Source: an uncultured Faecalibacterium sp. (GTDB taxonomy: Bacteria > Bacillota > Clostridia > Oscillospirales > Ruminococcaceae). From it: a stretch of DNA of 58,054 nt. This document shows positions 16,482 through 24,944 of the stretch, piece after piece (within the stretch, counting starts at the first letter, position 1; the number at the start of each line of letters is the position of its first letter). The notes beneath the pieces are model-generated. The model was not told the DNA's origin. It did not search any database and was given only the letters and a program-made list of their open reading frames with translations. The DNA lies in contig CAKSZM010000002.1 in NCBI GenBank assembly GCA_934525735.1, forward strand, positions 1-58,054. Reading direction: 5' to 3'. The position numbers and the translations under genes were made by a program.

Positions 16482-16820
16482 ATGAAGTATTATGTGACAC
16501 TGACCGGCCTGAACTACCGTTTCGGCAACGCACCGTTTCAGGTGGGCCAGAAGGTGAAGCTCGTCAAGGAGCCGGAAAACGCCTACGACTGCGAGGCCGT
16601 CCGCGCCGAACTGCCTGGTCTTGGCAAGGTGGGCTATGTGGCCAACAGCACCCGCACCGTAGCGGGCAATTGCTGCAGCGCCGGCCGCCTTTACGATAAG
16701 ATCGGCGACACCGCCGTTGCAAAGGTCAAGTACATTCTGGAAAATGCCGTGGTCTGCAAGGTGAAGGTCTCGCCGGTGAACCAGCCTGCAGAGACGGACG
16801 AAGACGACATCGAATTCTGA
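16482..16820 (+). CDS. HIRAN-domain-like protein
   Basis: A 112-residue protein. The pattern MKYYVTLTGLNYRFG, LVKEPENAYDCEAVRAEL and VGYVANSTRTV fits a stand-alone HIRAN domain, a module that binds DNA ends or fork structures in larger repair proteins. The C-terminus is acidic. AGGAGG lies 9 nt upstream. It forms a pair with the small acidic gene. The domain assignment is moderately sure; its partner is unknown. Confidence 0.75.
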   Translation: MKYYVTLTGLNYRFGNAPFQVGQKVKLVKEPENAYDCEAVRAELPGLGKVGYVANSTRTVAGNCCSAGRLYDKIGDTAVAKVKYILENAVVCKVKVSPVNQPAETDEDDIEF

Positions 16821-16857
16821 CATTCTCTTACCTCTTTTTAGAGTTGTTGCGGCAGAA

Positions 16858-16890
16858 GAGCCTGCGGGGAAACCTGCAGGCTTTTCTGCT
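16858..16890 (+). terminator. Weak intrinsic terminator after the HIRAN gene
   Basis: AGCCTGC pairs with GCAGGCT around a ten-nt loop and is followed by TTTTCT. Confidence 0.5.
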
Positions 16891-16946
16891 GCCTGCGCAC
16901 CTTTTGACGGCGGGCGGCATACACCGGGAAAAGGGGGAATGCTGTT

Positions 16947-17699
16947 TTGAACCGGATTCTTTTGACGGCATGGGCACTGCTGTTCCCGGCGGCGTGCACA
17001 GCACTGGGGGCTGCGGGGGTGTTTTTACTGCGGCGGACGTCCCGGCCCTGCACCCAGCGCATTTTGTGCGGTATGGCGGCGGGCATCATGCTGGCGGCCA
17101 GCGTGTGGAGCCTGCTGCTCCCGGCCATCGAACGTGCACGGGCACAGGCTCTGCCCGCGTGGGTCCCGCCGACGGTGGCGCTGATTCTGGGCGCGGTGGG
17201 CCTTTTGCAGCTGGAACAGGCCGCCGGGCAGCTGCTGGCCGGCGGGGCAGGCCACGGCGGGCGGATGGTGCTTGCGGTCACGCTGCACAACCTGCCGGAG
17301 GGCATGGTGGTTGGCCTTGCAGCTGCGCTGGCCCTGACCGGCGAGCCGGACGCCGTCAGCGGGGCGCTGGCGCTGAGCCTTGGCATCGGCCTGCAGAACA
17401 TCCCGGAAGGGGCGGCGGTCTGCCTGCCGCTTGCCCGCACTGGGAGCACCCGCGGCCGCGCGTTCCTTGCCGGGGCGGCGTCCGGGCTGGTGGAGCCGTT
17501 GGGGGCGCTGCTGGCCTTTGCGCTGGCGGAGTGGGTCAGCGCGGCTCTGCCGTGGCTGATGAGTGCGGCGGCGGGCTGCATGGTCTGCGTGACGGCGCAG
17601 GAAATGATCCCGCAGGCGGTGCGGGAGGATGAACCGGCGGGCGTCATCAGCATCGTGCTGGGCTTTGCTTTGATGATGGCGCTGGATGTGGCGCTTTAG
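16947..17699 (+). CDS. ZIP family metal transporter
   Basis: A 250-residue membrane protein with about eight helices. The two metal-site motifs are HNLPEGM in the fourth core helix and QNIPEGAAV in the fifth, as in ZIP zinc/iron importers (the second motif has Gln where many have His). The start is TTG, chosen because a purine-rich AAGGGGG lies 8 nt upstream and the closer ATG runs into a stop. The histidine-rich loop common in ZIP proteins is short (GGAGHGG). Confidence 0.9.
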   Translation: MNRILLTAWALLFPAACTALGAAGVFLLRRTSRPCTQRILCGMAAGIMLAASVWSLLLPAIERARAQALPAWVPPTVALILGAVGLLQLEQAAGQLLAGGAGHGGRMVLAVTLHNLPEGMVVGLAAALALTGEPDAVSGALALSLGIGLQNIPEGAAVCLPLARTGSTRGRAFLAGAASGLVEPLGALLAFALAEWVSAALPWLMSAAAGCMVCVTAQEMIPQAVREDEPAGVISIVLGFALMMALDVAL

Positions 17700-17723
17700 C
17701 GGAAAAGTCATACAAAAACAGAT

Positions 17724-17761
17724 AAGCCGCCGCTCCGGACAGCCCGGAGCGGCGGCTTTTG
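17724..17761. terminator. Bidirectional intrinsic terminator
   Basis: AAGCCGCCGCTCCG pairs with CGGAGCGGCGGCTT, with T-rich ends both ways. It separates the converging ZIP and MscS genes. Confidence 0.8.
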
Positions 17762-17775
17762 TGCGCGGTAAAACG

Positions 17776-18858
17776 TTATTTCTTTTCGATGTAGACGCTG
17801 GTGGAGGGGAACGCAAAGTCCACGCCGTCGGCCTGCATGATGTCCATGATGTTCAGGTTCAGGTCGTTCTGCATCTGCAGGAACTCGGTATAGACGTTTG
17901 TGAGCAGATAGGCAGAGATCAGGATGTTGATGCTGGAATCGCCGAATCCGGCCAGCTGCACGATGTTGGTGCCCTTGTTGGTGAAGGGGTTGGCATCCAG
18001 CATGGCCTGCAGGTCAGCCATCAGCTTTTCCAATTGCTGGCGTGTGGTGCTGTAAGTGACGCCCAGCGTGAACCTATAGGGCCGCATGGTGCGCAGGGCA
18101 GCGTTCTGGACGGTGGCGGAGCAGATCTTGCTGTTGGTGATCACGTTGACCGTCTTGTCCAGCGAACGGATGCGGGTGGAGCGGAAGTTGATGTCGATCA
18201 CTTCGCCTTCCACGTCGCCCACAGTGATCCAGTCGCCCACCGAGAAGGGCTTGTCCAGCAGGATCACGATGCCGGAGAACAGGTTGCTGGCGCTCTCCTG
18301 CGCGGCCAGCGAGATGGTCAGGCCGATGAGGCCGGCGCCGGCAACGATGCTGCCGATGGGAAAACCCACTTCCTGCGCGGCGGCGGCCACGCCCACCACG
18401 ATGACAAGCACCTTGTAGGTAGTGTCCAGCAGGGAACACAGGGTCTTGTTGGAGCGGATCTCCGGGCTGCAGGACGACAGCACCAGATCGGCCAGCTCAG
18501 ACGCCGCATACAGCCCCTCGCACACCAGCAGCGTCATGGCCAGCTGGAATGCCATGAGGAAGATCTTCCGGATGCCGGGGATCGCCCACGGCAGGCTGGA
18601 AACGGCCAGATACACGCCTGCCGCGGTGCACATACGCTGCGCCGGCACCGCAAAGCTGCGCAGCAGGATGGGCGTGCCGCTGAAATGCCAGCTGCGGTTT
18701 TGCAGGGCGGGGAAGCCCTTGCGGTTCAGCCAGCGGCGCACCAGCCATGCCGCCAGCAGGATGAGCAGGGCGCACACTGCCCGGGCGGCAAAGGCGAGCC
18801 ACCCCTCCAGAAACACCGTGCCAAGCTCAAAGGAAAGATCGCGGATCGAGAAAATCAT
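17776..18858 (-). CDS. Small-conductance mechanosensitive channel (MscS family)
   Basis: A 360-residue channel that opens under membrane tension. Several N-terminal helices lead to the pore-lining helix (GSIVAGAGLIGLTISLAAQES) and the beta domain (GIVILLDKPFSVGDWITVGDVEGEV), both typical of MscS. AGGAGG lies 5 nt before the ATG. It is a single gene. Confidence 0.94.
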   Translation of the reverse strand: MIFSIRDLSFELGTVFLEGWLAFAARAVCALLILLAAWLVRRWLNRKGFPALQNRSWHFSGTPILLRSFAVPAQRMCTAAGVYLAVSSLPWAIPGIRKIFLMAFQLAMTLLVCEGLYAASELADLVLSSCSPEIRSNKTLCSLLDTTYKVLVIVVGVAAAAQEVGFPIGSIVAGAGLIGLTISLAAQESASNLFSGIVILLDKPFSVGDWITVGDVEGEVIDINFRSTRIRSLDKTVNVITNSKICSATVQNAALRTMRPYRFTLGVTYSTTRQQLEKLMADLQAMLDANPFTNKGTNIVQLAGFGDSSINILISAYLLTNVYTEFLQMQNDLNLNIMDIMQADGVDFAFPSTSVYIEKK

Positions 18859-18979
18859 GGGAACCTCCTGATATTTTTACAGTAGCTCTATGATATCATA
18901 CGCCGCCCGCCGGGGCAAGGAAGAGAAAAAGGAAAAAGACTGACTTTGATAAAAATTGCACAAAACCGGAATTGCCCTC

Positions 18980-19008
18980 TTGACAAGTCCGGCCTGCCAC
19001 GCTATACT
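18980..19008 (+). promoter_or_regulatory. Promoter of the FMN riboswitch-ribU unit
   Basis: Perfect -35 TTGACA (18980-18985), 17-nt spacer, -10 TATACT (19003-19008). Confidence 0.8.
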
Positions 19009-19021
19009 CTGTGCAGAAAGT

Positions 19022-19142
19022 TCGTTTCAGGGCGGGGCGTGATTCCCCACTGGCGGTAAAGTCCGCGACCACTCATTCACGATGGGTGCTGACCCGGTGC
19101 AACTCCGGGACCAACGGTATAGTCCGGATGCAAGAAACGGCA
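19022..19142 (+). promoter_or_regulatory. FMN riboswitch (RFN element)
   Basis: The conserved blocks appear in order: TCAGGGCGGGG, ATTCCCCACTGGCGGTA, GTCCGCGACC, GCTGACCCGGTGCAACTCC, GGGACCAACGGTATAGTCC and GGATGCAAGAAACGG. It controls the riboflavin transporter gene downstream. Confidence 0.97.
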
Positions 19143-19158
19143 GGCAAATCATTGTCTA

Positions 19159-19197
19159 CGCGCCCTGTTGCAGTGTTTGTTGCAGCAGGGCGCTTTT
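19159..19197 (+). terminator. Expression-platform terminator of the FMN riboswitch
   Basis: GCGCCCTGTTGCA pairs with TGCAGCAGGGCGC and is followed by TTTTCTGTTT. FMN binding is expected to favour this hairpin and stop transcription before ribU. Confidence 0.8.
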
Positions 19198-19285
19198 CTG
19201 TTTGGCCTTCCCGTTCCAGAATAACGCGAAAAGAGCTTTCGGAACATTTTTTACAGGGCCTTTTGCCCGGGAAGGAATCATAACC

Positions 19286-19885
19286 ATGAAAAAGAACACG
19301 ACCCACAATCTTACCGTTGCCGCCATGCTCAGCGCGGTGGCCTTTATCCTGATGTTCATCGAATTCCCCCTGCCGATGCTCATCCCGTCCTTCGTCAAGA
19401 TGGACTTTTCCGATCTGCCCGCCCTGCTGGGCGCATTCGCCCTCGGCCCGGTGTACGGCGTGGTCATCAGCTTCATGAAGAACCTGCTCCACATCATCAT
19501 CAAGGGCACTTCCACCGCCTGCGTGGGCGAGCTGTGCAACTTCATGCTGGGTGCAGTGTTCTCTGCGCTGGCAGGCTTCATCTACAAGCACCGCAAGAGC
19601 CGCAAGACCGCCATCATCGGCGCAGTGGCCGGTGCAGTGGCCATGGCGCTGTTCAGTGTGCCGTCCAACTACTTTATCACCTATCCGGCCTATGTGCAGT
19701 TCTATCATATGCCGCTGGAAGCCATCCTCGGCATGTATCAGGCCATCCTGCCCTCGGCCGACAGCCTTATCAAGTGCCTGGTCATCTTCAATATGCCCTT
19801 CACGCTGGTCAAGGGCCTGCTGGATGCAGTGCTGTGCATACTGATCTACAAGCCGCTGTCTCCCATCCTGCACGGAAGAAAGTGA
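19286..19885 (+). CDS. ribU: ECF transporter S component for riboflavin (RibU)
   Basis: A 199-residue integral membrane protein that binds riboflavin and docks onto the shared ECF energising module, which is encoded elsewhere. The pattern FPLPMLIPSFVKMDFSDLPALLGAFALGP and the SVPSNYF segment are typical of RibU. The FMN riboswitch upstream supports the substrate. GAAGGA lies 8 nt before the ATG. Confidence 0.95.
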   Translation: MKKNTTHNLTVAAMLSAVAFILMFIEFPLPMLIPSFVKMDFSDLPALLGAFALGPVYGVVISFMKNLLHIIIKGTSTACVGELCNFMLGAVFSALAGFIYKHRKSRKTAIIGAVAGAVAMALFSVPSNYFITYPAYVQFYHMPLEAILGMYQAILPSADSLIKCLVIFNMPFTLVKGLLDAVLCILIYKPLSPILHGRK

Positions 19886-19960
19886 TCGGCCGGGCCGGAC
19901 GATTTGAAATGGTCTCCGTTTCACGCTGACCATATCAGCGGAATTTTATTCTGAAAGAAC

Positions 19961-19993
19961 AAAACCGGGCAGACTGCGGTCTGCCCGGTTTTG
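19961..19993. terminator. Bidirectional intrinsic terminator
   Basis: AAAACCGGGCAGAC pairs with GTCTGCCCGGTTTT around TGCG. It lies between the converging ribU and MATE genes. Confidence 0.8.
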
Positions 19994-20011
19994 CATTTTC
20001 ACGGGAAGAAA

Positions 20012-21430
20012 TTATGCCAGAGCGCCTTTTTCCAGCCATTTGCCCCTTGCCATGCGGATGAGGAACAGCACGCCCCGCATGGTCAGCTCAAAGCTCATGG
20101 CAAACCATACGCCCACAAGGCCGAATTTCGGAGCCAGCAGGGTGGCGAGGGTGAGCCGGATGCCCCACATGCTCACAAGGTTCAGCACAAAGCAGCCGGT
20201 GCTGTCGCCCGCACCCTGCATGGCGCCGCTTGCCACGATGCTGGCGCCGAACATCGGCTCAGCCAGCGCTTCGATGCGCAGCACCCGGGCACCCAGCGCA
20301 ATGACGGCGGCGTCTGCGGTAAAGATGCCCATCAGCTGCGGCGCAAAGAAGAACATGCCCGCACCGGTCAGGGCCATGATGCCTACGCCCATGGCAGTGC
20401 AAAGCCATGCAAAGCGCTTGGCCATGTCCCGGCGGTTGGCGCCCACGGCCTGCCCCACCAGAGCGAGGGCTGCGTCCTGAATGCCGTAGCCGGCCATGTA
20501 GCACAGGCTCTCCGCACTGACGCTCAGGCTGTTGGCGGCAACGGCGGTGGTGCCCAGAGCGGACACCACGCGGATGAGCAGCACCTGCGCCGAGGACAGC
20601 GCTGCGCGTTCGGCAGCCAGCGGAGCGCCCACTTTCCACAGGTTCTGCAGGCAGGCTTTGGTAATGCGCCAGGAACCGGGCTTGCGGATGCACAGCGGGC
20701 CGTCCCGCAGCAGCAGAATGGCGAGGGCCAATGCGCCGCTGATGACCGTGGCCAGTGCAGTGCCCAGCGCCGCGCCCGGGACGCCGAGGCCCGCACCCCA
20801 GACGGTGACCGTCTGCCCGAACAGCTGCATCTTCCGGGTGGGATTGATGAGGAAAAAGTTGAAGATCACATCCAGCACGCAGGTCAGCACGCTGATGAGG
20901 CCGGGGGTCAGTGCGTCGCCGCAGGAGCGCAGCATGGACGAGTAGGTGCCCATGGCCATGGCAAAGGGCAGGGAAGCCGACCAGATGGCAAAGTAGGCGG
21001 AAGCATCGGCCCGCAGACTCTGCTCGGCCCCCAGCCATCCGGGCAAAAACCGGCTGATGCCGATGCCGAACAGGGCGGCGGCGCAGCCGATCACGGCGTT
21101 GAAGAGGATGGACTGCCGCAGAACGCCGCGGGCATCCTTCTGCCGGTCGGCGCCCAGATACTGCGCCACCTGAATGGAAAAGGACATGTACAGTCCGGCC
21201 AGCATTCCGTGCAGCAGCCATGTGCTGGAACTGACGATGCCGATGGATGCTGTAGCGGATGCGCCGATATGGCCCACCATGGCAGCATCGATGTATTCCA
21301 TGGCGGTCACAACGATCTGCTGCAGGATGGAGGGAATGCTCAATGTCAGCACCATCTGTATGGTATAACGCAGCGGCACCTGCTCGCCCCGGCGCATCTG
21401 CGCCGAAAGCTGCTCAAGGGAAATGGACAT
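20012..21430 (-). CDS. MATE family efflux transporter
   Basis: A 472-residue protein with about twelve membrane helices in two related halves. MATE signatures include SIPSILQQIVVTAMEYIDAAMVGHIG in the first half and the matching segment GAPLAAERAALSSAQVLLIRVVSALG in the second. It exports drugs or metabolites in exchange for Na+ or H+. AAAGGAG lies 6 nt before the ATG. The substrate is unknown. Confidence 0.94.
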   Translation of the reverse strand: MSISLEQLSAQMRRGEQVPLRYTIQMVLTLSIPSILQQIVVTAMEYIDAAMVGHIGASATASIGIVSSSTWLLHGMLAGLYMSFSIQVAQYLGADRQKDARGVLRQSILFNAVIGCAAALFGIGISRFLPGWLGAEQSLRADASAYFAIWSASLPFAMAMGTYSSMLRSCGDALTPGLISVLTCVLDVIFNFFLINPTRKMQLFGQTVTVWGAGLGVPGAALGTALATVISGALALAILLLRDGPLCIRKPGSWRITKACLQNLWKVGAPLAAERAALSSAQVLLIRVVSALGTTAVAANSLSVSAESLCYMAGYGIQDAALALVGQAVGANRRDMAKRFAWLCTAMGVGIMALTGAGMFFFAPQLMGIFTADAAVIALGARVLRIEALAEPMFGASIVASGAMQGAGDSTGCFVLNLVSMWGIRLTLATLLAPKFGLVGVWFAMSFELTMRGVLFLIRMARGKWLEKGALA

Positions 21431-21479
21431 GGTTTCTCCTTTCTGGTGAAAATGACAATTTCAGATAGACTGATATACA

Positions 21480-21508
21480 ATTATAAGAACCATGGCGGAA
21501 AAAGTCAA
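21480..21508 (-). promoter_or_regulatory. Promoter of the MATE gene
   Basis: On the minus strand, -35 TTGACT (21508-21503), 17-nt spacer, perfect -10 TATAAT (21485-21480). Confidence 0.75.
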
Positions 21509-21536
21509 TCGAGAACGCCTTTTTCGCTGTGAGAGA

Positions 21537-21565
21537 TTGATTTTTTCCGGGGAGAGTGATACACT
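21537..21565 (+). promoter_or_regulatory. Promoter of the MraY-like gene
   Basis: -35 TTGATT (21537-21542), 17-nt spacer, -10 TACACT (21560-21565). It diverges from the MATE promoter about 30 nt away. Confidence 0.65.
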
Positions 21566-21601
21566 TCTTTCACAACGATGAAAGAAAGAGGAACTTTGAA
21601 T

Positions 21602-22555
21602 ATGATCGATCTGATGCTTTCCACTGTGGGACAGCGCGGCGTGGATGCACTGGCATTCCTGCTGGCGTTTGCCCTCACAGCCCTGATGGACTCGGTATTC
21701 CACGATAAACTGCCCCACGACCACGGCCGCGAATTTGCGGTGAACGGCGCGCTTTCCAAGGGCAAGGCCCGCGGCTCCGGCCTGATCTTTGTGCTGTGCA
21801 TCGCACTGGTGTCGCTGGCGTTCCTGCCGTTCCGTGTGGAGTATATCATCTACACGGTGCTGCTCATTGCGTCCATGCTGTCCGGCTACTTTGACGACGC
21901 CGCTGAAACGGCCTGGAACGAGTATAAAAAAGGTCTGATCGACTTTGTCATCGCGATCGTGGCCGGTGTGACCTACCTCAACTTCAACGGCTGCGGGGTG
22001 CAGTTCCTGCAGTGGAGCTTCACCCTGCCGTATGCCGTGTACCTGCTGCTGATCGTCATCCTGATCTGGGCCAGCATCAATGTGGTCAACTGCACCGACG
22101 GCGTGGACGGCCTGTCTGCCAGCGTGGCAGTGGTGACCATCGGCACCTACCTGCTGGCCTATAAGGCAGAACTGGCCGAGTACGGCACCGCCGGCGTCGT
22201 GTTCATGGGCGCGCTGCTGGCTTACCTGTGGTCCAACGCAAAGCCCTCCAGCCTGCTGATGGGCGATGCCGGCAGCCGCGCGATGGGCTTCTTCATCGCA
22301 ATGCTGTCGCTGAAATGCGGCCACCCCTTCGCCTTTCTGCTGGCAGCCATCGTGTTCATCGTGGACGGCAGCCTCGGCATCATCAAGATCAGCCTGAAGC
22401 GGTTCCTGCACATCTCCATCCTCAAGAACACCCGCACTCCGCTGCACGACCATGTGCGCAAGAACAAGGGCTGGAGCGACGAGCAGGTGGTGGCGCGCTG
22501 GCTGATCCTGCAGTGCGTGGCATCGGCTCTGCTGCTGCTTCTGGTGCGCGGCTGA
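21602..22555 (+). CDS. MraY-like phospho-N-acetylmuramoyl-pentapeptide transferase family protein
   Basis: A 317-residue polytopic membrane enzyme of the polyprenyl-phosphate sugar-1-phosphate transferase superfamily. The catalytic aspartates are in SGYFDDAAE and NCTDGVDGL, with MGDAGSRAMGF as the third motif and TPLHDHVRKNKGWS at the MraY His-motif position. MraY makes lipid I for peptidoglycan; whether this is the main MraY or a relative is uncertain because no mur/fts genes surround it. The second ATG was chosen on ribosome-binding-site spacing. Confidence 0.85.
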   Translation: MIDLMLSTVGQRGVDALAFLLAFALTALMDSVFHDKLPHDHGREFAVNGALSKGKARGSGLIFVLCIALVSLAFLPFRVEYIIYTVLLIASMLSGYFDDAAETAWNEYKKGLIDFVIAIVAGVTYLNFNGCGVQFLQWSFTLPYAVYLLLIVILIWASINVVNCTDGVDGLSASVAVVTIGTYLLAYKAELAEYGTAGVVFMGALLAYLWSNAKPSSLLMGDAGSRAMGFFIAMLSLKCGHPFAFLLAAIVFIVDGSLGIIKISLKRFLHISILKNTRTPLHDHVRKNKGWSDEQVVARWLILQCVASALLLLLVRG

Positions 22556-22575
22556 GCACCAACAACCGAACAAAC

Positions 22576-22612
22576 GAAAAAGGCATCTGACCTTCTGGCC
22601 AGATGCCTTTTC
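22576..22612. terminator. Bidirectional intrinsic terminator
   Basis: AAAGGCATCTG pairs with CAGATGCCTTT, with A/T runs on both sides, between the converging MraY-like and folD genes. Confidence 0.8.
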
Positions 22613-22627
22613 TGCTGTTGCCGGGCG

Positions 22628-23482
22628 TTACAGGCCTGCTTTTTTCGCTGCGGCCTGCACCACATGACCCACCAGAACCGAGGTGGTCACGGTGCCCACA
22701 CCGCCGGGCACCGGGGTGATGGCGTCCACCACCGGCTCCGCGTCTGCAAACTGCACGTCGCCGCAGAGTTTGCCTTCTTCGTTCACGTGGATGCCCACGT
22801 CCACCACGGTCTGGCCTGCCCGCAGGCAGTCGGCGCCCACGGCACCCATCCGCCCCATGGCGACCACCACCACGTCGGCCTCTTTGCACACCTCCGGCAG
22901 GTTCTGGGTGCGGGAGTTGCACATGGTCACGGTGGCGTTCTCGCGGTCCAGCATCATGGCGGCAGGCTTGCCCACCACAAGGCTGCGTCCCACCACAACG
23001 GCGCGTTTGCCGGAGAGGGGAACGTTGTAATATTTCAAAATCTCAAGGCAGGCCTGCGCGGTGCAGGGGGCATAGCCAAGGTCGGTGTTGGTGAACACAC
23101 CGGCCAGGGAACCGTCCGTGATGCCGTCGATGTCCTTTTCCGGGGCCAGCGCCGCGCGGACAGTGCGGTCGTCGAACTGTTTGGGCAGGGGGCGGAACAG
23201 CAGACAGCCATGGATGGCATCGTCTGCATTTACTTCAGCGATGACCTTCAGCAGGTCATCCTGCGATGCGTCGGCAGGCAGCAGGAACTGCTTTACCTCC
23301 ACGCCCGCCTTGCCGCAGCGGGTCATGACCCCGCGTTCATAGGAGAGGTCGTCCTCCCGCTCGCCCACACGCACTACAGCCAGAGTAGGCGTGACGCCCT
23401 TTGCCTTGAGCTGTTCGCACAGAGCAGCGTTTTTCTCGTTCATGGCGGCCACCACCGGCGCGCCTTTCAAAATCGTTGCCAT
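22628..23482 (-). CDS. folD: FolD-type methylenetetrahydrofolate dehydrogenase, altered cyclohydrolase site
   Basis: A 284-residue enzyme of one-carbon metabolism that oxidises 5,10-methylene-THF. PEKDIDGITDGS, GRSLVVGKPAAMML and TPVPGGVGTVTTSVL are intact. In bifunctional FolD a Tyr-x-x-x-Lys pair and a Gln serve the cyclohydrolase step. Here Tyr48 remains, but the Lys position reads Val52 (YERGV) and the Gln position reads Phe96 (LLFRPLP). The protein may thus be a dehydrogenase only, with the hydrolase step done by the FchA-like neighbour upstream. It is the last gene of a three-gene folate operon. Confidence 0.92.
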   Translation of the reverse strand: MATILKGAPVVAAMNEKNAALCEQLKAKGVTPTLAVVRVGEREDDLSYERGVMTRCGKAGVEVKQFLLPADASQDDLLKVIAEVNADDAIHGCLLFRPLPKQFDDRTVRAALAPEKDIDGITDGSLAGVFTNTDLGYAPCTAQACLEILKYYNVPLSGKRAVVVGRSLVVGKPAAMMLDRENATVTMCNSRTQNLPEVCKEADVVVVAMGRMGAVGADCLRAGQTVVDVGIHVNEEGKLCGDVQFADAEPVVDAITPVPGGVGTVTTSVLVGHVVQAAAKKAGL

Positions 23483-23495
23483 TGTAATTACCTCG

Positions 23496-24131
23496 TTATT
23501 TGTTGCGTAATTTCTGCATCACAGACGCAAACACAGCATCCGCGCGGGGGACAAACTCGTTCAGCAGGCTGTCGGCCCTGGCGTCCAGCACATCGGCGCG
23601 GCTGCGGTCGGCCATGAGCTTTGTGTTGATGAACACATTCAGGCTTGCGGCCTGCAGAGCGGCCTTGCACAGCGTTGCGGCGCAGCCTGCGTCCGAAACA
23701 GCCAGTACGCTGCCCTTGGCGGCGTATTCCTCTGCAAGGGCAATGCCTTCGGCGCATTTCTCCATGATCTGCAGCGGCACCGCGCAGGCGGCATCCAGCG
23801 CTTTTTCCAGCACGGCAGTCTTGTGTGCGGCCTGCTCCGGAGTATCCTTCGGCAGACCGTAGGCGGCGGCCAGCGGCGCAAAGGCCTCGGCGTCGGCCTG
23901 CACCAGCGCTTCCAGCTCGCCGCGCAAAGTCTCGGCCCGGGCGTTCAGCGCCTGAATGCCGGCCTCTACGGCGGCGTATTTCTTTTTACCAGTGGTCAGG
24001 CTGCCCACCATGTTGCCCAGCGCCACACCGGCCGCGCCCACCAGCGCCGAAGCACCGCCGCCGCCCGGTGTAGGCGCTTTGCCAGCCAGTTCTGCCAGAA
24101 ATTGGCCGCAGCTTTTTTCCATCATTTCCAT
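23496..24131 (-). CDS. fchA: FchA-like cyclodeaminase/methenyl-THF cyclohydrolase
   Basis: A 211-residue all-helical protein of the formiminotransferase-cyclodeaminase family. Signatures are KAPTPGGGGASALVGAAGVALGNMVG at the N-terminus and VSDAGCAATLCKAAL later. Stand-alone members (FchA) act as methenyl-THF cyclohydrolase in clostridia. It lies 13 nt before folD and overlaps the cyclo-ligase gene by 10 nt, so it is co-expressed with a FolD that seems to lack cyclohydrolase residues. Confidence 0.88.
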   Translation of the reverse strand: MEMMEKSCGQFLAELAGKAPTPGGGGASALVGAAGVALGNMVGSLTTGKKKYAAVEAGIQALNARAETLRGELEALVQADAEAFAPLAAAYGLPKDTPEQAAHKTAVLEKALDAACAVPLQIMEKCAEGIALAEEYAAKGSVLAVSDAGCAATLCKAALQAASLNVFINTKLMADRSRADVLDARADSLLNEFVPRADAVFASVMQKLRNK

Positions 24132-24694
24132 CTGTAGATTCCCCTCTCTGTTGCATAGGCGTCCAGCCGCTGGTCGTGTTCGTCCGCGGCCGCGTGCGGT
24201 ACCTTTTGCACTTCAAATGCAATGCCGATCTTTGCTGCGTTCGTGCAGCGGGGAAGATAGCGGTCGTAGTAGCCTTTGCCCATGCCCACCCGGTAGCAGT
24301 CTGCATCAAAGGCGGTGCAGGGCACCAGCACCAGATCCAGCGCTTCCGGCGGCACAAGCTCCGACCGGGCGGGGATGGGCGTACGGATGCCGTACTGCCC
24401 CACCTCCCAGCCGTCCGGGCCGGGCACGGCTGCAGTGAGGGAATACTCCTCTCCGCACACCGGGTAGGCCAGCTTTTTGCCCTGCGCCTGCGCTTCGGCT
24501 GCAAAGGCAGTAAGATCCGCTTCTGCCCCGAAAGCTGCGTACAGCAGGATAGAGCGGGCGCTGCGCACCGCGTCCAGCTGCCAGAGATTTGCGCACAGAG
24601 CCGCATTGGCGGCGGCGCGTACTTCGGGCAAAAGCGCCTTGCGGGCGGCGCGGCCGGCTTTGCGCTGCAGCTGCTTTTCCTCGGCAATGGTCAT
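24122..24694 (-). CDS. 5-formyltetrahydrofolate cyclo-ligase
   Basis: A 190-residue ATP-dependent enzyme converting 5-formyl-THF to 5,10-methenyl-THF. The family motif GMGKGYYDRYLPRC is intact near residue 140, with KQLQRKAGRAARKAL at the N-terminus. The internal ATG was chosen because GAGGTG lies 9 nt upstream. It heads the folate operon and is divergent from glyA, whose enzyme both feeds methylene-THF and makes 5-formyl-THF as a by-product. Confidence 0.93.
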   Translation of the reverse strand: MTIAEEKQLQRKAGRAARKALLPEVRAAANAALCANLWQLDAVRSARSILLYAAFGAEADLTAFAAEAQAQGKKLAYPVCGEEYSLTAAVPGPDGWEVGQYGIRTPIPARSELVPPEALDLVLVPCTAFDADCYRVGMGKGYYDRYLPRCTNAAKIGIAFEVQKVPHAAADEHDQRLDAYATERGIYRWK

Positions 24695-24821
24695 GAACAG
24701 AACACCTCGCTTCACCTCAATCGCTGCACAGTTGAAAAATATACAAAAACGGCATTGCATTTTTATACAAGTATAATAAACACTTCATTCGAAAAAAGCA
24801 AGCCTTTCGGCAAAATGGAAG

Positions 24822-24850
24822 TTGAAGATTCTGCAGCTTTCTGCTATGAT
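24822..24850 (+). promoter_or_regulatory. Promoter of glyA
   Basis: -35 TTGAAG (24822-24827), 17-nt spacer, -10 TATGAT (24845-24850), leaving a leader of about 87 nt in which I recognise no known riboswitch. Confidence 0.65.
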
Positions 24851-24944
24851 AATGGAAAGCAATTCGGTTCGTGCGCGGAGCAGGGTGGCTTTGTATCAGG
24901 AGGCCGGGCATCTTCTCGCCCGGGAATTGAGAGGGGTAAAAATT

